Assembly: GCA_944739405.2 (NCBI GenBank)
Contig: OX123182.2
Location: forward strand, 39,619,598 to 39,683,597
Length of the DNA: 64,000 nt
DNA from: Euclidia mi
Lineage: Eukaryota; Arthropoda; Insecta; Lepidoptera; Erebidae
Direction of reading: 5' to 3'
The notes under the pieces are model-generated. The model searched no databases, was not told the origin of the DNA, and saw only the letters and a program-made list of their open reading frames with translations. The position numbers and the translations under genes were made by a program. Positions 43,763 through 55,575 of this stretch are shown one piece after another (positions within the stretch are counted from its first letter, which is position 1; each line of letters starts with the position of its first letter).

Positions 43763-45100
43763 ATTATGTTCTACGGGTTTTACAAGATTTGTCTTTATTT
43801 ATTTGAGTTGGAATATTTAATAACCTAAATATATATGTAGACAGGATTATATGATAAACAATGTTTATTTATTTTTTATTTTATCGATAATAATGTGTTT
43901 TCATAATTGTATTACTAAGTTACTGTTAATGTGTATAATAAAAGGCTTTATACTATTATTGGTCCGTAATTTCATAACAGGTATTAATGACATCTCTGTA
44001 ACGAAAACTACATTTTAAAGATCACTATGAGAAAAGGAGGTAAATTTTCGTGTAATCATATCCTAACGTTTTAAAAATGAATATGTTTGGTTATATGTCG
44101 TAAGGTCTATCTAAAGGACATAAAAGGACCTTGTCGAGCTATATCGACCTGTTAAAACCTATTGCGTAACCTAGTTAATTTGTTTCACAGACCACCTAGG
44201 TTAGTAGCGACGTTGAAATAGCGAATATTTTAAACTTAAACACCGAAGACGGAGCTTAGCGCCAACTAGGGCATTAAAAAAAGACCTATACGCTTAGCAT
44301 TCATTTTGCATGTGTGAGAAACGGAGAAGGTTTTAGAACACTTATGAGTGGCTATCAAAATTGTTCAAATCTTGGCCTTCTGAAGAAGAAGAAGTTATTA
44401 TGCTATAAGTAGTCATCGGCAATCATGTTGACACCTACGCACAACGATCCAATTGCAGGCTATCTGTGGCCTCCTACGCCCAACTGAGTAACTTCCCGGC
44501 AATCATGGAAGCGCCTTATGTGCACAACTTTTGTTGACTATAGATTTTATGTTAGGTGGGAGTACCGTAATGTTTCCCATTTGAGACGAAATTACATTTC
44601 TTTAAATAAATTTTATTGGAATTTGTTAAGTCATATCATTCTATTTCATTAAAAGTCACGTCCTTATATAAAGGTTCTAAGAAGCGCTGTTGAGATAGCA
44701 ATTCTCAGGGTATTTATAGACCCGGGTTTTGATAGTTCTGAGGACATAATATTAATTGTGTAGAAACTCAAAAATAAATTTAAACAGCAGGTGTACGAGG
44801 CTATACACTCTTAGTTTTACTATCAGGGATATGAAAGTAATTACGTAGGTTGAAACTCATTTTTAACGAGAAGATATTGAAATACTCGACAACGGAAGCC
44901 TAATTAACACACAGCTGCAACAACGTCCATGTCAATGACAAGTAACAAACGAAATTGTTTGTCATTCAAATAAGATTTTACAAAGCTTCGGGAAATTCTT
45001 TACATAGTGATTGGTGCTGTCTCTATTTCTTTGAAATACCTCGTTACAAGTCAGCCAAGCCAAGGCAAGTTTTTGCTCTAGAACGTTACAATTTAGATGT
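43763..45100. other. Intergenic, no gene recognised
   Basis: A second AATAAA occurs near 43939. AAGAAGAAGAAG near 44383 is a short repeat. No coding sequence identified. Confidence 0.4.
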
Positions 45101-45148
45101 ATTGAAAAAGCCTGTGCTTGAACATTCGGTACTTTTAACTTACAATGC
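45101..45148 (+). pseudogene. 48-bp exact copy of part of the receptor gene
   Basis: Identical to 42344-42391, which encodes LKKPVLEHSVLLTYNA, and in the same orientation. The flanks do not match by eye. It could be the trace of a tandem receptor duplication or a small templated insertion. Confidence 0.9.
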
Positions 45149-45454
45149 GTGCCAAAGGATCCAATCCATCGTAATAAATAGGCGAGGTCACTGGCATGAC
45201 GTATGTATTGTGGGCGAATGGCGCGTACGACGTACGATCAAGCTCTTTAAATGAACTTCAAATGATTCAATTAATTAATTAATCATAGAAATGACTGACT
45301 TACTACGTTAAAAATTAGGAAACCTATTAGCACGTGTACGAAACACAACACTACGCTCCTAATAATAGTGATAATAATAGTAATGTCGGAGACATTACCT
45401 ATGAAGCTAGCAAACTCAAATAAGGAAACCTCGTCTGCCACATGCCTACCGAAC

Positions 45455-45625
45455 ATTGGTCTAAGATTGCCCCTAATTGGGACCCAAAAGGTACTAAGCG
45501 ACATCAACGCGGAAAGCCTAGATGAAGATGGCGAGACCGGTCGCGTATAGGAAAGACTGGCTTGTGATAGCACTTCAAGTAGAGATGTGTGGAAAGAGGA
45601 CAGGGAGTCTACAGACTCAAAATAA
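45455..45625 (+). pseudogene. Possible LINE C-terminal scrap
   Basis: The plus strand reads RGKPR, then RWRD, and after a damaged piece VWKEDRES with frame changes. This resembles the RGRPRxRWRD...RDxWK ending of LINE ORF2. Support is weak. Confidence 0.35.
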
Positions 45626-46089
45626 ATTAATGAAAAACGTTAGCTGTTGCTTCCTTATACTTTATTAATAGATGGATAATCTCTCGATATATTACATACC
45701 AGGGTGTAACGTAATATGGTTCAAGCATTGTAAACCTCATTCATCACAACCAAGTGGAAATTGACGCCAATGATCTTGAATAAATTGCGCGTTAAAACAT
45801 TTTAAATCAGATGTATTGCTCTACTTCCCTTATTGTAGTAATCTCAGTTTCTTCATAGAATATTAAACACTCTGTGCGAACAATGTCTCCGGCAACAACT
45901 TACTACCATTAATAATTTAGATGCTTACTTCTAACTTTTTGGCTCACATTATAATTCATTTTAGTAGCAATTTAGATTGAATAAGTCATTCAGCGAGCCG
46001 TGACAGTCTGTCCAAAAATTAATTACGTAAGAGAAATGAGAGAAACAAATTTAATACATTTCATTTTGTCTTTATCCTATATAGGATTT

Positions 46090-46337
46090 GTCCGTGTGGT
46101 GATGGATTAAGAATACGCAATGTCACCACCCCATATCATCCCATGGGTGAGAGAGAAGAGGAGCCGACAGAGGGACCATACTAAGCGGAGAACAGCACTG
46201 TAAGAGAAGGAAAACTTGATACAAACCTTATACCTACCCGTTTGGCCAGCGTGGTATAGTAGGCCGATTCCTCCTTTCAAAGGAGAGGCCTAGTCCAACA
46301 GTGGACTGTTAGGGGCTGATGATGATGATGATGATGG
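46090..46337 (+). mobile_element. SINE with RTE-type tail and 12-bp target duplication
   Basis: TATATAGGATTT stands at 46078-46089 and 46338-46349. The body matches the element at 20646-20886 (CACCCCATATCATCCCATGG, CTTTCAAAGGAGAGGCCTAG) and ends in seven GAT units. A GAGAGAAGAG insertion replaces GTCGTAAG of the other copy. Confidence 0.85.
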
Positions 46338-46349
46338 TATATAGGATTT

Positions 46350-48639
46350 ATAAAGGATTTTCAGTGGCTTAGAAGAAACAATACGTTACATCATATCTGT
46401 GTTTTGCGCCGCCTTTCAATTAAATAAATTTACTAGAATCTTCCCACGTCTCCGCCCGCGTCGGTGCCTGCTATCGCATCAAAACGTAGCCTATGAGCAA
46501 TCCTGATGTATATAAGCTATATTACTGCAAAGTATCATTAAGCTCTGTTCAGTAGTCTTAGTTCGAAAGAAGGGGCAACAAACACAATTTCGCATCTGAA
46601 GTATTTCTGGAACTCTAGTATTAGTATTACACCTGCAGCTGCATCTCAATCAAATATCCTTGCAATACGTCACAGAGACAATTATGTATCATATTTTTAC
46701 TGGACGGTAACAAGTACTATTGAAAGGATAGCTAACTGTTTCTACTTGAAACTGTCTGCTGTATATCGATAAAAATATGTTGTCTGCCCAAGGTATTCAT
46801 TGCTATGCAGATGGCAGCTCTGGGCTCACTTATTATAAGACAGGCTATTTTCCCTTTCATCCTTCTTTGTCCGCGATGCCAGAAAGCTAACGTCCTGTGT
46901 TTGAAATCGATCGACAATTTTTAATATGATGTTTTTCTTGGGATATAATTGGGTATTATTGGATTTCGATTCGACACAAGTTTGATTTTATTATCGTTTC
47001 ATGATGCAATGGATGTTTAATAATAGACTTCGGATGCTAAGTTGAATCTGTAGGAGGGTATTGTCGCGCGCGGTTACTTGTTTAGAAAAAAAATACTGTT
47101 AAATCTTTAAGAAGCTTAACATGCGCATAATTATTATCATATTTTTTTACAAATGTTGTCACAACGTTGGCAAGTGATCCATCTCTTATGGATGTAGTAG
47201 GAGAATTCCTCCGATTGACTCACAGTGCTATTAAAAATTAGCGACACTGCGAACGTTGCTGCGGCAGTATGTTGAAGTTTATGGTTTGAAAATCATCTTT
47301 GTTTCTCGCTCATACTCGCAATATAACTTTCGTTAAAAATTAAGTCTAAAACAATCCAAAGTACAGTAAATAGGTAAAACAGTTAGTTTACCAATAGAAA
47401 TGTAAGTAGCACTATTCAACCTTGGTCCGATTACACTTTTATATATTCCCAGATAAATACAAAAGAGTCGGCAACAAGCAAGGGTAAGTAGTAATATATA
47501 CCTAAAACTTGGTGCCAAACTAAACAGCTATTGTTGTGTTCATGTTATTTGGCAACTTACGAGTAAAAAATATTTATGGGTTATACTCGAACATCAAAGC
47601 TCCGGCACTGCTAGGTTTGGCTAGTCGAGCTTCGAGGTTGAAACTATACATATTTTAATGATATAATGGAAAACCTTATCGCAATGCCTACGTTTTTGTC
47701 TTTAGTACTAAATCACTTTGTTGAAACTAAATGTTAAACGTTCGAATAAAATATTGGTTATATTTGATTACTTTGAAATAAAAGTACAGTTTAGAGATTT
47801 TATAGTGATAAATTAGTTTTACTGAGATCACATTTAAACCGAATGGTCTAAGAACCGTAGTCTGTAAATTCAATGTGTAACATTCGTGTAAAACTAAGAA
47901 AATACTATATTTGAAAACTCTAAAGTTTGACTTAGAAGTACCAGAGTTCAGACGTTTGACTGTAACTTAAGCATATTGTCTACATACATAATATAGACTT
48001 AAGTTTAAGCTTAGTTTAAGATGGTTACGAAAATGAATATTTAACGTACTTTACTGTCTTGTGCTCTCACCAATCTGCATAAACTTGAATCATCTTAGAA
48101 AACTATACATATGCAACCAAATTAAATAGATTTACGAACCAACATTGTATTGAATGGCATTTGGTTAACTAGATGTGCCCGCGGTACACACACGTTACAA
48201 ATCTTTATCGCTATTGCTCCACACGCGTGGCTAATAGTATGGTGTTATATAGGCATTCTCGATAAATTTCATATACAACACAAAAATAAAAATCGTGTGT
48301 GCCTTTTTTAGCATATTACAGATATAAAATAAGTTACATGCATTAAACAGCTGGGAGAAGGTCGTAATTCTTCTATGTATCTCCTGCTGCTTTGACCAGT
48401 ACCTAATTACGAAAATCACTTCCTATGAAATAGGTTAATGTGCTATAAAATTTGTAGTGAATCTTCTTTTTCATGAGTTATGGCAATATTGGAAAAAAGT
48501 AAAGCTCAGATACCACATTTATGCATTATTCAGTCTATCAATCGGTAAAACGTTTCGAGGCCAACCAACATAAACGAAGTATATTCAACAATAACTGCTA
48601 ACCATCGCTATTTTTAGTGTTTCTATTAAATGAAACCCA
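46350..48639. other. Intergenic, no gene recognised
   Basis: 2.3 kb of AT-rich sequence with short frames only. Nothing could be assigned. Confidence 0.4.
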
Positions 48640-49753
48640 AAGGTAGATACGGTGTACACTGATTTTCAGAAGGCGTTCGACAAGGTGGACCACGCAATAC
48701 TTCTCGAAAAACTTGCGTTCAATAGAATACGTGGTAATTTACCTAGATGGTATGTCTCTTACATTTACAATAGAACTCAGATAGTGGTAATTAATGGCTT
48801 CGAGTCAGACTGTAGAGTTGTAGAGTCCGGTGTCCCTCAGGGGTCAATTTTGGGACCTTTACTTTTTATTATATTTATAAATTATATTAAACGCTGTTTC
48901 ACTAATTCCCAATTCTTAATGTATGCTGACGACGTCAACATTTATAAACCATGTAAAACCTTACAAGACTGTTGGCTTCTTCAAGATGACCTTAATAGGC
49001 TCCATTCCTATTGTAATTGGAACAGATTTTTTCTGAGTCTATAAAAATGTTACACGATATCATTTACAGAAAATAAAAACAAATTAAATTTTAATTACTC
49101 TATTAATGGTATGACCTTAAATCGCGTCAATTCCGTTCGGGACCTGGGTATTCTGCTTGATTCGTCTTTAAACTTTGACATGCATGTAGACACTATCATA
49201 AATAAAGCCTTCCGCATGTATGGTTTCGTTGTCAGATCCTCAAGTGATTTTGTGCGGTCTTCGACTTACTTATTTTTATATAAAACTTTAATTAGATCAC
49301 AGTTGGATTACGCGACTTCAAATGGAACCCTCTCTACCACAAATATACTGATAAACTTGAAGTTGTTCAAAAGATGTTCTTGCGTATTCTCAATTATAAA
49401 TGTAATCATTCAAAGATTCCCTATACCAATCTACTTCAACAATAAAATATGATAAGCTTGGAGCATAGACGTCTACTTCTTGGCACAATGTTCTTGTATG
49501 GCTTATGGAATAATAAATTGGACTGCTTGGACCTTACTAACAAGTTGTGTTATATAGTACCTCAAACTGTTTTCCAGCGAGGAGCACGAGTATCACGAAT
49601 GTTTCATATAGATACATGTAAAACTAACGCCGGGATACGGGCACCCCTTACCCGTCTAGTTGATACTTATAACACACACTTTATGGACACGGATATTTTC
49701 TCTCAATTTAGTTACAAATTCAAACAGAAAATAATTGTATCTCTATCCAATCG
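48640..49753 (+). pseudogene. LINE reverse transcriptase, 5'-truncated and frameshifted
   Basis: The frame starts inside RT with YTDFQKAFDKVDHAILLEKL, then GVPQGSILGPLLFIIFINYI and FLMYADDVNIY (catalytic DD). It breaks at 49044 and resumes as NSVRDLGILLDSSLNFDMHV and SSTYLFLYKTLIRSQLDYA. It breaks again near 49330 and ends FSQFSYKFKQKIIVSLSNR. The 3' UTR continues at 52773 after the RTE insertion and ends near 52990 in AAATAAATAAGTAAAAATAA. It is a Jockey/CR1-group LINE by motifs. Confidence 0.85.
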
Positions 49754-49765
49754 CTAAATTAATCA

Positions 49766-52760
49766 TCATTGTCTTGCCCTGGGCCCAATTTATTTGGGGT
49801 CGGCGCAGTATGTCCTTCGCTTCCATACTTCTCTGTCACCAGTCATCCAATCGCTTACCCCTTTCTCTTTCATATCCATCCTCACACAGTCCATCCATCT
49901 CTTCCTTGGCCGTCCTCTCCCTTTTCGTCCTTCTACATGCATATCCATCACTTTTTTACCTACATACATCTCATCTCTCCGCATACCATGTCCATACCAG
50001 GCCAATCGACTCCCTTTCACCTTTTCAGCTATGGGCGCCACTTTCATACTACCTCTAACGTAATCATTCCTAATTCTGTCCATTCTTGTCACTGCACACA
50101 TCCATCGTAACATTCTCATCTCTGCCACATGCAATCGTTTCTCATCCATCTTTTTTGTAGCCCAACACTCAGCTCCATACAGTACGACAGGCCTTATAAC
50201 CGATTTATACATACGGCCCTTTAATTTCACAGGCATTTTGTGGTCGCATATTGTGCCTGAGACCTGTCGCCATTTCATCCATCCTGCGTTGATTCTTTGC
50301 CTAACATCCCGATCAATTTCGCCGTCATCTTGCAGGAGTGAACCTAGGTAGCGGAAATCGGAGCATACTGGTAGAGGTGTACCGCCGAGTGTAACCGGTA
50401 TAGGACTGGAGAGACCGCCAAAGTCACAGAACATATACTCCGTTTTGGTTCTGCTTATACTCAAGCCTACATTCTCCAGTCTCTGCCGCCACTCCTCCAG
50501 CTTGCTCTGCACCTTCTGTCCACTCTCTGCTACCAGAACGATGTCGTCGGCAAACAACATGCACCAGGGTGCCTCTTCCTGTATGTCCGATGATATAGCA
50601 TCCATTATTAACAGGAAGAGGTAGGGGCTAAGGGCCGACCCTTGGTGCAAGCCTACGGCCACATCGAATCTGGCTGTGATACCAGCTGCGAATCGGACCT
50701 GCGTTCGGCATTCAGCGTACATGGCTTGAATCAACGTCAGGTATTTCCCAGGCACTCCTTTCTTCTTCAGGGCCCACCACAAGACTTCACGGGGCACTCG
50801 GTCATATGCCTTTTCAAGGTCGACGAACACCATGTGCAAGTTTTTATGTGCCTCCCTGTATTTTTCGCATATTTGGCGAAGAGCGAAAATGGCATCCACC
50901 GTACCTCGACCAGGCATAAAACCGAATTGGTTTCGTGAAATCTCACTCTCGTCACGCAGGCGTCGCTCAATTACTCTCTCCCATACTTTCATAGTATGTG
51001 GCATTAACTTTATTCCCCGATAATTGTTGCACTCTTGGATATCACCCTTATTTTTAAAAATGGGCACCAGGTAACTCTTGCACCATTCCTCGGGTATGGT
51101 CTCCTCGTGCAACAGCTTATTGAAGAATAAAGTCAGCCACGCCCATCCATCATCTCCTAATGCTTTCCATGCTTCTACTGGTATTCCATCTGGTCCTAAC
51201 GATTTTCCATTCTTCATTCCACTAACAGCCTTTTTTACCTCGTCCTTATTTATTTCCTTCACTAACCCAATATTCATCACCTCATTCTCAAGTTTTCCGC
51301 TCCAATCGTTCTCCTCATTCATTAACTTTTTAAAGTATGTCCTCCATCGTTCTTTTATTCTATCTTCGTCCATAAGAATCGCTCCTGTTTCGTCTTTCAT
51401 GCACTTAATATGGGATACATCCTTCGCCTTTCTCTCTCTAGCTTTAGCCATGCTGTATAAGTATTTATGACCCTCGGGTTTTTCAAGTAACCCGTACAAC
51501 TTGTCTAGGGCATTGGATCTAGCAATGGCTACGGCTTTTTTGGCTCTCTTTTTACATTCGTCATATTCCTTCTTCGTACTTTCTTCTAAAGATTCATTTC
51601 CTCCTTTCGTCAGCTGCCATTCTTTAAACCTTGCTTTCTTTTCCTTAAGTGCATTCTGTACCTCTTTTGTCCACCACCACGTGTCCTTATCTTTCATACG
51701 CTTCCCTTTCGACTCTCCTAAAACATCCTTTGCTACACCCTTAATACATTCACTCATCTCTTCCCAACACTCATTGACACTAATATCATTCATATCGCCC
51801 ATTCCTAACATTTTACCTACCACTCTATCTCTGAATTTTTCTACACATTCATTCTTCTCTAACATATGCCATCTTATTTTTGGAGTCAGTTGCTGCTTGG
51901 TTCTTTTAAAGCTTATTTGAATCTTAAGTTCGACCATCAGGAGCCTGTGCTGCGAGACTAAATCTTCTCCTGGTACCACTTTACAGTTTTTGACCCAGTT
52001 GAGTCGATTACGTCTTATTAAGAAATAATCGATCTGGGTCATATGGTGGCCGCTGTTATACGTGATCAGATGTTGCTCTTTTTTTTCGAACCAAGTATTT
52101 GCAACTGCTAGGTCAAAAGCGGCAGCAGCTTGAAGAATTGCTTCTCCCTCACAATTTCGGCTGCCGAGTCCCCAACCTCCATGTACTCTTTCATACTCTT
52201 CATTTGTTCGTCCCACATGTCCATTAAAATCACCTCCTACAATAATCTCTTCATTCTCCGGTATATTCGTCATCATGCTATCGAAATCCATCCAAAACTT
52301 CTCTTTCTCACAATCATCACAGCCTATCTGAGGGGCATACACACTTATCACATTCAGAATAATACCTTGCCACATCACTTTCACAGCAATCAATCTGTCA
52401 TTAACTCTATTTACACTTGTCATGCTATCTTTCAGATTTTCGTCTAACACAATCCCCACACCATTTCTTTTGCCATCACTTCCACAATAATAGAACTTGT
52501 ATCCTTCACCGATCTCCCTAGCTTTCGTACCTTTCCATCTTGTTTCCTGAAAACATGCCACATTTATTCGTCTTCTCTTCAAAACACTAGCTAACTCTCT
52601 AGCTCTTCCAGTCATCGTACCTACGTTCCAACTTGCATACCTCACCTTTACGTCACAGGCTTGCTTCTTATGTTGCACTCGCCCGGAGTAGTGCAACAAC
52701 CCTTGCATATTTCTCGCAGGTGCCGGGTGCTGCCCCTGCGCGTCGCCTGCGGGGAACGCC
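49766..52760 (-). mobile_element. RTE-clade LINE, apparently full coding length
   Basis: A 12-bp duplication CTAAATTAATCA flanks it (49754-49765 and 52761-52772). The 3' end on the minus strand runs out in ATGATG, usual for RTE. The single ORF is uninterrupted. It inserted head-to-head with the 3' UTR start of the LINE pseudogene at 48640. It could be active, or recently so. Confidence 0.9.
49790..52708 (-). CDS. RTE ORF: AP-like endonuclease plus reverse transcriptase
   Basis: 972 residues from ATG at 52708 with no stop or frame break. The endonuclease, which nicks the target, shows SWNVGTMTGR near 27, ACFQETRWKG near 50, ISVYAPQIG near 121, GGDFNGHVG near 157, IDYFLIRR near 225 and VSQHRLLM near 250. 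The RT shows NNYRGIKLMPHTMKVWERV, NQFGFMPGRGTVDAI, MVFVDLEKAYDRVPREV near 627, VGLHQGSALSPYLF and FADDIVLV near 718 with the catalytic DD. The C-terminus has RGRPRKRWMDCV and ends TYCADPK, a usual RTE ending. Databases often mislabel such proteins as craniofacial development protein 2. It lacks ORF1, as RTE elements commonly do. Confidence 0.95.
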   Translation of the reverse strand: MQGLLHYSGRVQHKKQACDVKVRYASWNVGTMTGRARELASVLKRRRINVACFQETRWKGTKAREIGEGYKFYYCGSDGKRNGVGIVLDENLKDSMTSVNRVNDRLIAVKVMWQGIILNVISVYAPQIGCDDCEKEKFWMDFDSMMTNIPENEEIIVGGDFNGHVGRTNEEYERVHGGWGLGSRNCEGEAILQAAAAFDLAVANTWFEKKEQHLITYNSGHHMTQIDYFLIRRNRLNWVKNCKVVPGEDLVSQHRLLMVELKIQISFKRTKQQLTPKIRWHMLEKNECVEKFRDRVVGKMLGMGDMNDISVNECWEEMSECIKGVAKDVLGESKGKRMKDKDTWWWTKEVQNALKEKKARFKEWQLTKGGNESLEESTKKEYDECKKRAKKAVAIARSNALDKLYGLLEKPEGHKYLYSMAKARERKAKDVSHIKCMKDETGAILMDEDRIKERWRTYFKKLMNEENDWSGKLENEVMNIGLVKEINKDEVKKAVSGMKNGKSLGPDGIPVEAWKALGDDGWAWLTLFFNKLLHEETIPEEWCKSYLVPIFKNKGDIQECNNYRGIKLMPHTMKVWERVIERRLRDESEISRNQFGFMPGRGTVDAIFALRQICEKYREAHKNLHMVFVDLEKAYDRVPREVLWWALKKKGVPGKYLTLIQAMYAECRTQVRFAAGITARFDVAVGLHQGSALSPYLFLLIMDAISSDIQEEAPWCMLFADDIVLVAESGQKVQSKLEEWRQRLENVGLSISRTKTEYMFCDFGGLSSPIPVTLGGTPLPVCSDFRYLGSLLQDDGEIDRDVRQRINAGWMKWRQVSGTICDHKMPVKLKGRMYKSVIRPVVLYGAECWATKKMDEKRLHVAEMRMLRWMCAVTRMDRIRNDYVRGSMKVAPIAEKVKGSRLAWYGHGMRRDEMYVGKKVMDMHVEGRKGRGRPRKRWMDCVRMDMKEKGVSDWMTGDREVWKRRTYCADPK

Positions 52761-52772
52761 CTAAATTAATCA

Positions 52773-52990
52773 GTCTATAAATTTAATATTGTACTGAAAA
52801 TAACTGTGGTGCTTAAACAGTCCGTTTCGTTCTTCTTTATTTTTTTAAATTATCAATTCGTGGACAATAGTGTGGGTTACGTGTTAAATAACTTAGACTA
52901 AGTAATAATTTGTAACATTTTAACATCGAACTGTATTTTGTCCCTTAAAAAGTAAATAAATAAGTAAAAATAAACTCATTATTTATTCTA
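52773..52990 (+). repeat. 3' UTR and tail of the LINE pseudogene split by the RTE
   Basis: Continues the plus-strand LINE after the duplicated CTAAATTAATCA and ends AAATAAATAAGTAAAAATAA. The whole LINE is therefore 48640-49765 plus 52773-52990. Confidence 0.65.
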
Positions 52991-53319
52991 ACCTTGGTTT
53001 TATCCTTAATTATACCTCTTAGATTTCTGGAATTTATTTAAAGCACGATGACTTGATATTTGCTACGTTATTATTACCTACTACGATATTTTAATAATTT
53101 TTTTATCATACTCCTACTAAGTGGCTGTTTTGCTTGATTTGGCTCGCAAAATAGTATAATGATTATAATCTGACAATAACGCCAAGTGGCAGAACGGTTT
53201 GAGAATCTGGTAAAAATTAAAACAATTTGACCCAAATCAAATCGATATACAAACATATCGAAAACGTTCAACGATATTACATGCAAACTGCAAATTATAA
53301 ATAGAGTTACTTAATCCAC
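52991..53319. other. Intergenic, nothing recognised
   Basis: AT-rich with no gene or repeat boundary seen. Confidence 0.4.
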
Positions 53320-54019
53320 TTAAAGTGGTTCAATGGTGTTTGAGTTTGGTGGTTTCACAGACAGATTATTATGATATGGGGCGTTGTCAATTACCAACAC
53401 ACTATTAGGAGGCAAGTTAGGAATCAATTGATTGCGTAGCCAAGCTTGATAACGTTCCGCGTTTATTTTTTTATGATAATCACCTTCTGAGTGGACACAT
53501 TTATGTAACATTAGAGCCCCTGGGACGAAGCCTTTTTCATTGCCTGCGTGTGCAATAATTATTCCCTCTCCTTTGGAAATGGGTTGTTTGATACCTTTTT
53601 CGCTGCTATCTTGCCAAGTTTTACGCTTAGTATGTGATGTATGCACGTATGACTCTTCCATAAATACTATATTTCTACCAAAATTCCTCAGCTGTTGTAT
53701 TTCTCTGAGATATTTGATCCCTTTTAAACGTATATCTTGCTTTTCCATAAGTAACCGTCTGTTATTATGTTTTCAGAAACCTAAACCCCATTTCTTTCAA
53801 GATCAGCCTTAAAGTCTCTGCACAGCCTTTGAAATTAATAGCTTCGATCAACTTCTTTTTCTCAAATTATTTACAGTTGGGAATTCTTTGAGCGTCAAGT
53901 CAAAATTGTATATCATATTACGAATAACACAGTAGTCGAAATCATCAAGTCCCAGCCGAAATCTACTTTTAGGTTTTCCTTTTTTCGGTGTGGAAAATTT
54001 CATTGATTGATTCTGTTTT
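53320..54019 (-). pseudogene. IS630/Tc1/mariner-superfamily transposase, C-terminal part
   Basis: Minus-strand reading, with an acceptor-like CAG near 54020: FSTPKKGKPKSRFRLGLDDF, DYCVIRNMIYNFDL, PTVNNLRK, a frameshift near 53875, KLIEAINFKGCAETLRLILK, a double stop with another frameshift near 53760, then MEKQDIRLKGIKYLREIQQL, IVFMEESYVHTSHTKRKTW and LPPNSVLVIDNAPYHN. The first catalytic position reads ME instead of the usual MD, the second Asp (IDNAPYHN) is kept, and the segment with the third acidic residue is missing. It is dead. The N-terminal exon is probably at 62099-62320. Confidence 0.75.
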
Positions 54020-54236
54020 TTTTTCGTTTATTTAATTGAATGTATTTTTGAAATCATCGTGGGTAGTTGTAGCATTAACACCTACAATTTTTAGCTCCAC
54101 TTATAAAATTTAAAATAAATAGTTCAAGTTTATATTTTTAATTGATTTTTATGAAAATACTTCAATAATAACAAGCAGTACCTGCCAGTAAAGTGTTTTC
54201 TCTATCCTATATACATATCACTTACTTCACTGCACT

Positions 54237-54947
54237 ATGACACAACCACTGCAAGAGTCTATCAACAGCTTAAAAGAAATGTTTCTTAAGCGAATGGCTG
54301 ATTTCGAAGCTGAGTTGCCGAGATCCCAAGGTACTCCATCCATGCCCGGCTTGGCCTCCGAATACACCTCCTTCAAGGCCTTTGTAATGGATGCACTGAA
54401 AGGTTTCCAACAGCAAATAGAGCTCCTTTCTCATACGCTGGATTTCATGGAGATGAGGACTCGAAGAAAAATGTTGCTGCTGCATGGTGTGACAGAGTAT
54501 GGCAAAGAGGATACAGCCAAAGTAGTAGTAAATGTTATAAAGGAGCACCTCAAATCGGAAATTACTACAGCTGATATTCGACGCTGTCACAGAATGGGTC
54601 GCACATCAAGTAGCAAGGCCAGGCCCATCGCTGTGAAATTCAACAACTCCTTGGTACGGGACAGTGTATGGTTCAGTATAACCAAATTCAAGGCCACTGG
54701 TATTACGGTTTTGGAATTCTTAACCAAACAGCGACACGAAGCTTTCATGGCCGCTCGTCACAAGTTTGGAATAACTCAATGCTGGACTAGGGAGGGCATT
54801 ATCCATGTTCTTGCGCCTGATGGTTCCCGTCATCGAGTGGTCAACCTCACGGAGCTGCACAAAATTGAGCAAATGTACGTGGAGAAGCAGCCCACACCAG
54901 CGAAGCCAGCCGCAAAATCCAAACGGACTATAGCCCAAAAGAAGTAA
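54237..54947 (+). CDS. LINE ORF1 (RNA-binding, coiled coil and RRM-like)
   Basis: 236 residues from ATG. It packages LINE RNA in the ribonucleoprotein. Residues about 1-85 are heptad-like (LQESINSLKEMFLKRMADF, FQQQIELLSHTLDFMEM) and probably form a coiled coil. Residues about 85-145 read RRKMLLLHGVTEYGKEDTAK, ITTADIRRCHRMG and ARPIAVKFNNSLVRDSVW, an RRM-like fold seen in LINE ORF1s. The C-terminal domain has GITVLEFLTKQRHEAF and GIIHVLAPDGSRHRV, then a basic tail (KPAAKSKRTIAQKK). The frame is intact. Clade is inferred from the ORF2 next to it. Confidence 0.8.
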   Translation: MTQPLQESINSLKEMFLKRMADFEAELPRSQGTPSMPGLASEYTSFKAFVMDALKGFQQQIELLSHTLDFMEMRTRRKMLLLHGVTEYGKEDTAKVVVNVIKEHLKSEITTADIRRCHRMGRTSSSKARPIAVKFNNSLVRDSVWFSITKFKATGITVLEFLTKQRHEAFMAARHKFGITQCWTREGIIHVLAPDGSRHRVVNLTELHKIEQMYVEKQPTPAKPAAKSKRTIAQKK

Positions 54948-55575
54948 CTTTCTTTGTTTTGGTCGATTTCTCGTCCGGCCTCCGGGTAGTAAGTAATAAG
55001 TATCTATCTTTATATTCTTTCTTGCTTTGTACCCACTTTATGCTCCACTTTACTAATATACATATTTCCTTTTTCTCTCTATCGTAATAAATTTATAATT
55101 AAATAAGTATTTACTGAGGGTGTCTGACATATTATTGTGTTTCTCTTTAGCTGTCTGTCAGCCGTCAGCTGTCATATCCGTCATCCGTCATCTAATGTCT
55201 GTCAATTTGATTATTGATTAACGTGTGGATACAGGTCTTTTTGGACTGTCTACATATACTTCCTTTTATTCTTATTTTCTTTATCTTTGTTTCTTATTTC
55301 CATCTATATAACTGTATTTCATACTAGCTTTTATTAATAAACTCTTGCAATGTTCTTGTTACTTCCCGGACCAATTCGAATTCTGTTTTTTTTTTGTTTT
55401 TTGTAATACAATATGTATGTCATGAACGTCGTCGTTTTCTATTGTTGGCACTACTGGCAGGTGGTGTATTATTGGTAGTTTTGAATTAATATTCAGTTTT
55501 AAGTAGTAGTAGTATATATAAAATATGTATTTTATTTGTTTATCTTCTGATTATATATATTTATATTTTAGATAA

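Noticed and set aside
45283..45573. 96-codon minus-strand frame with a proline/serine-rich start
   Set aside because: No family recognised; the plus strand resembles a LINE end, which explains the open frame poorly but better than a gene.
50642..52447. Plus-strand frames opposite the RTE
   Set aside because: Antisense shadows of the 972-residue minus-strand ORF.
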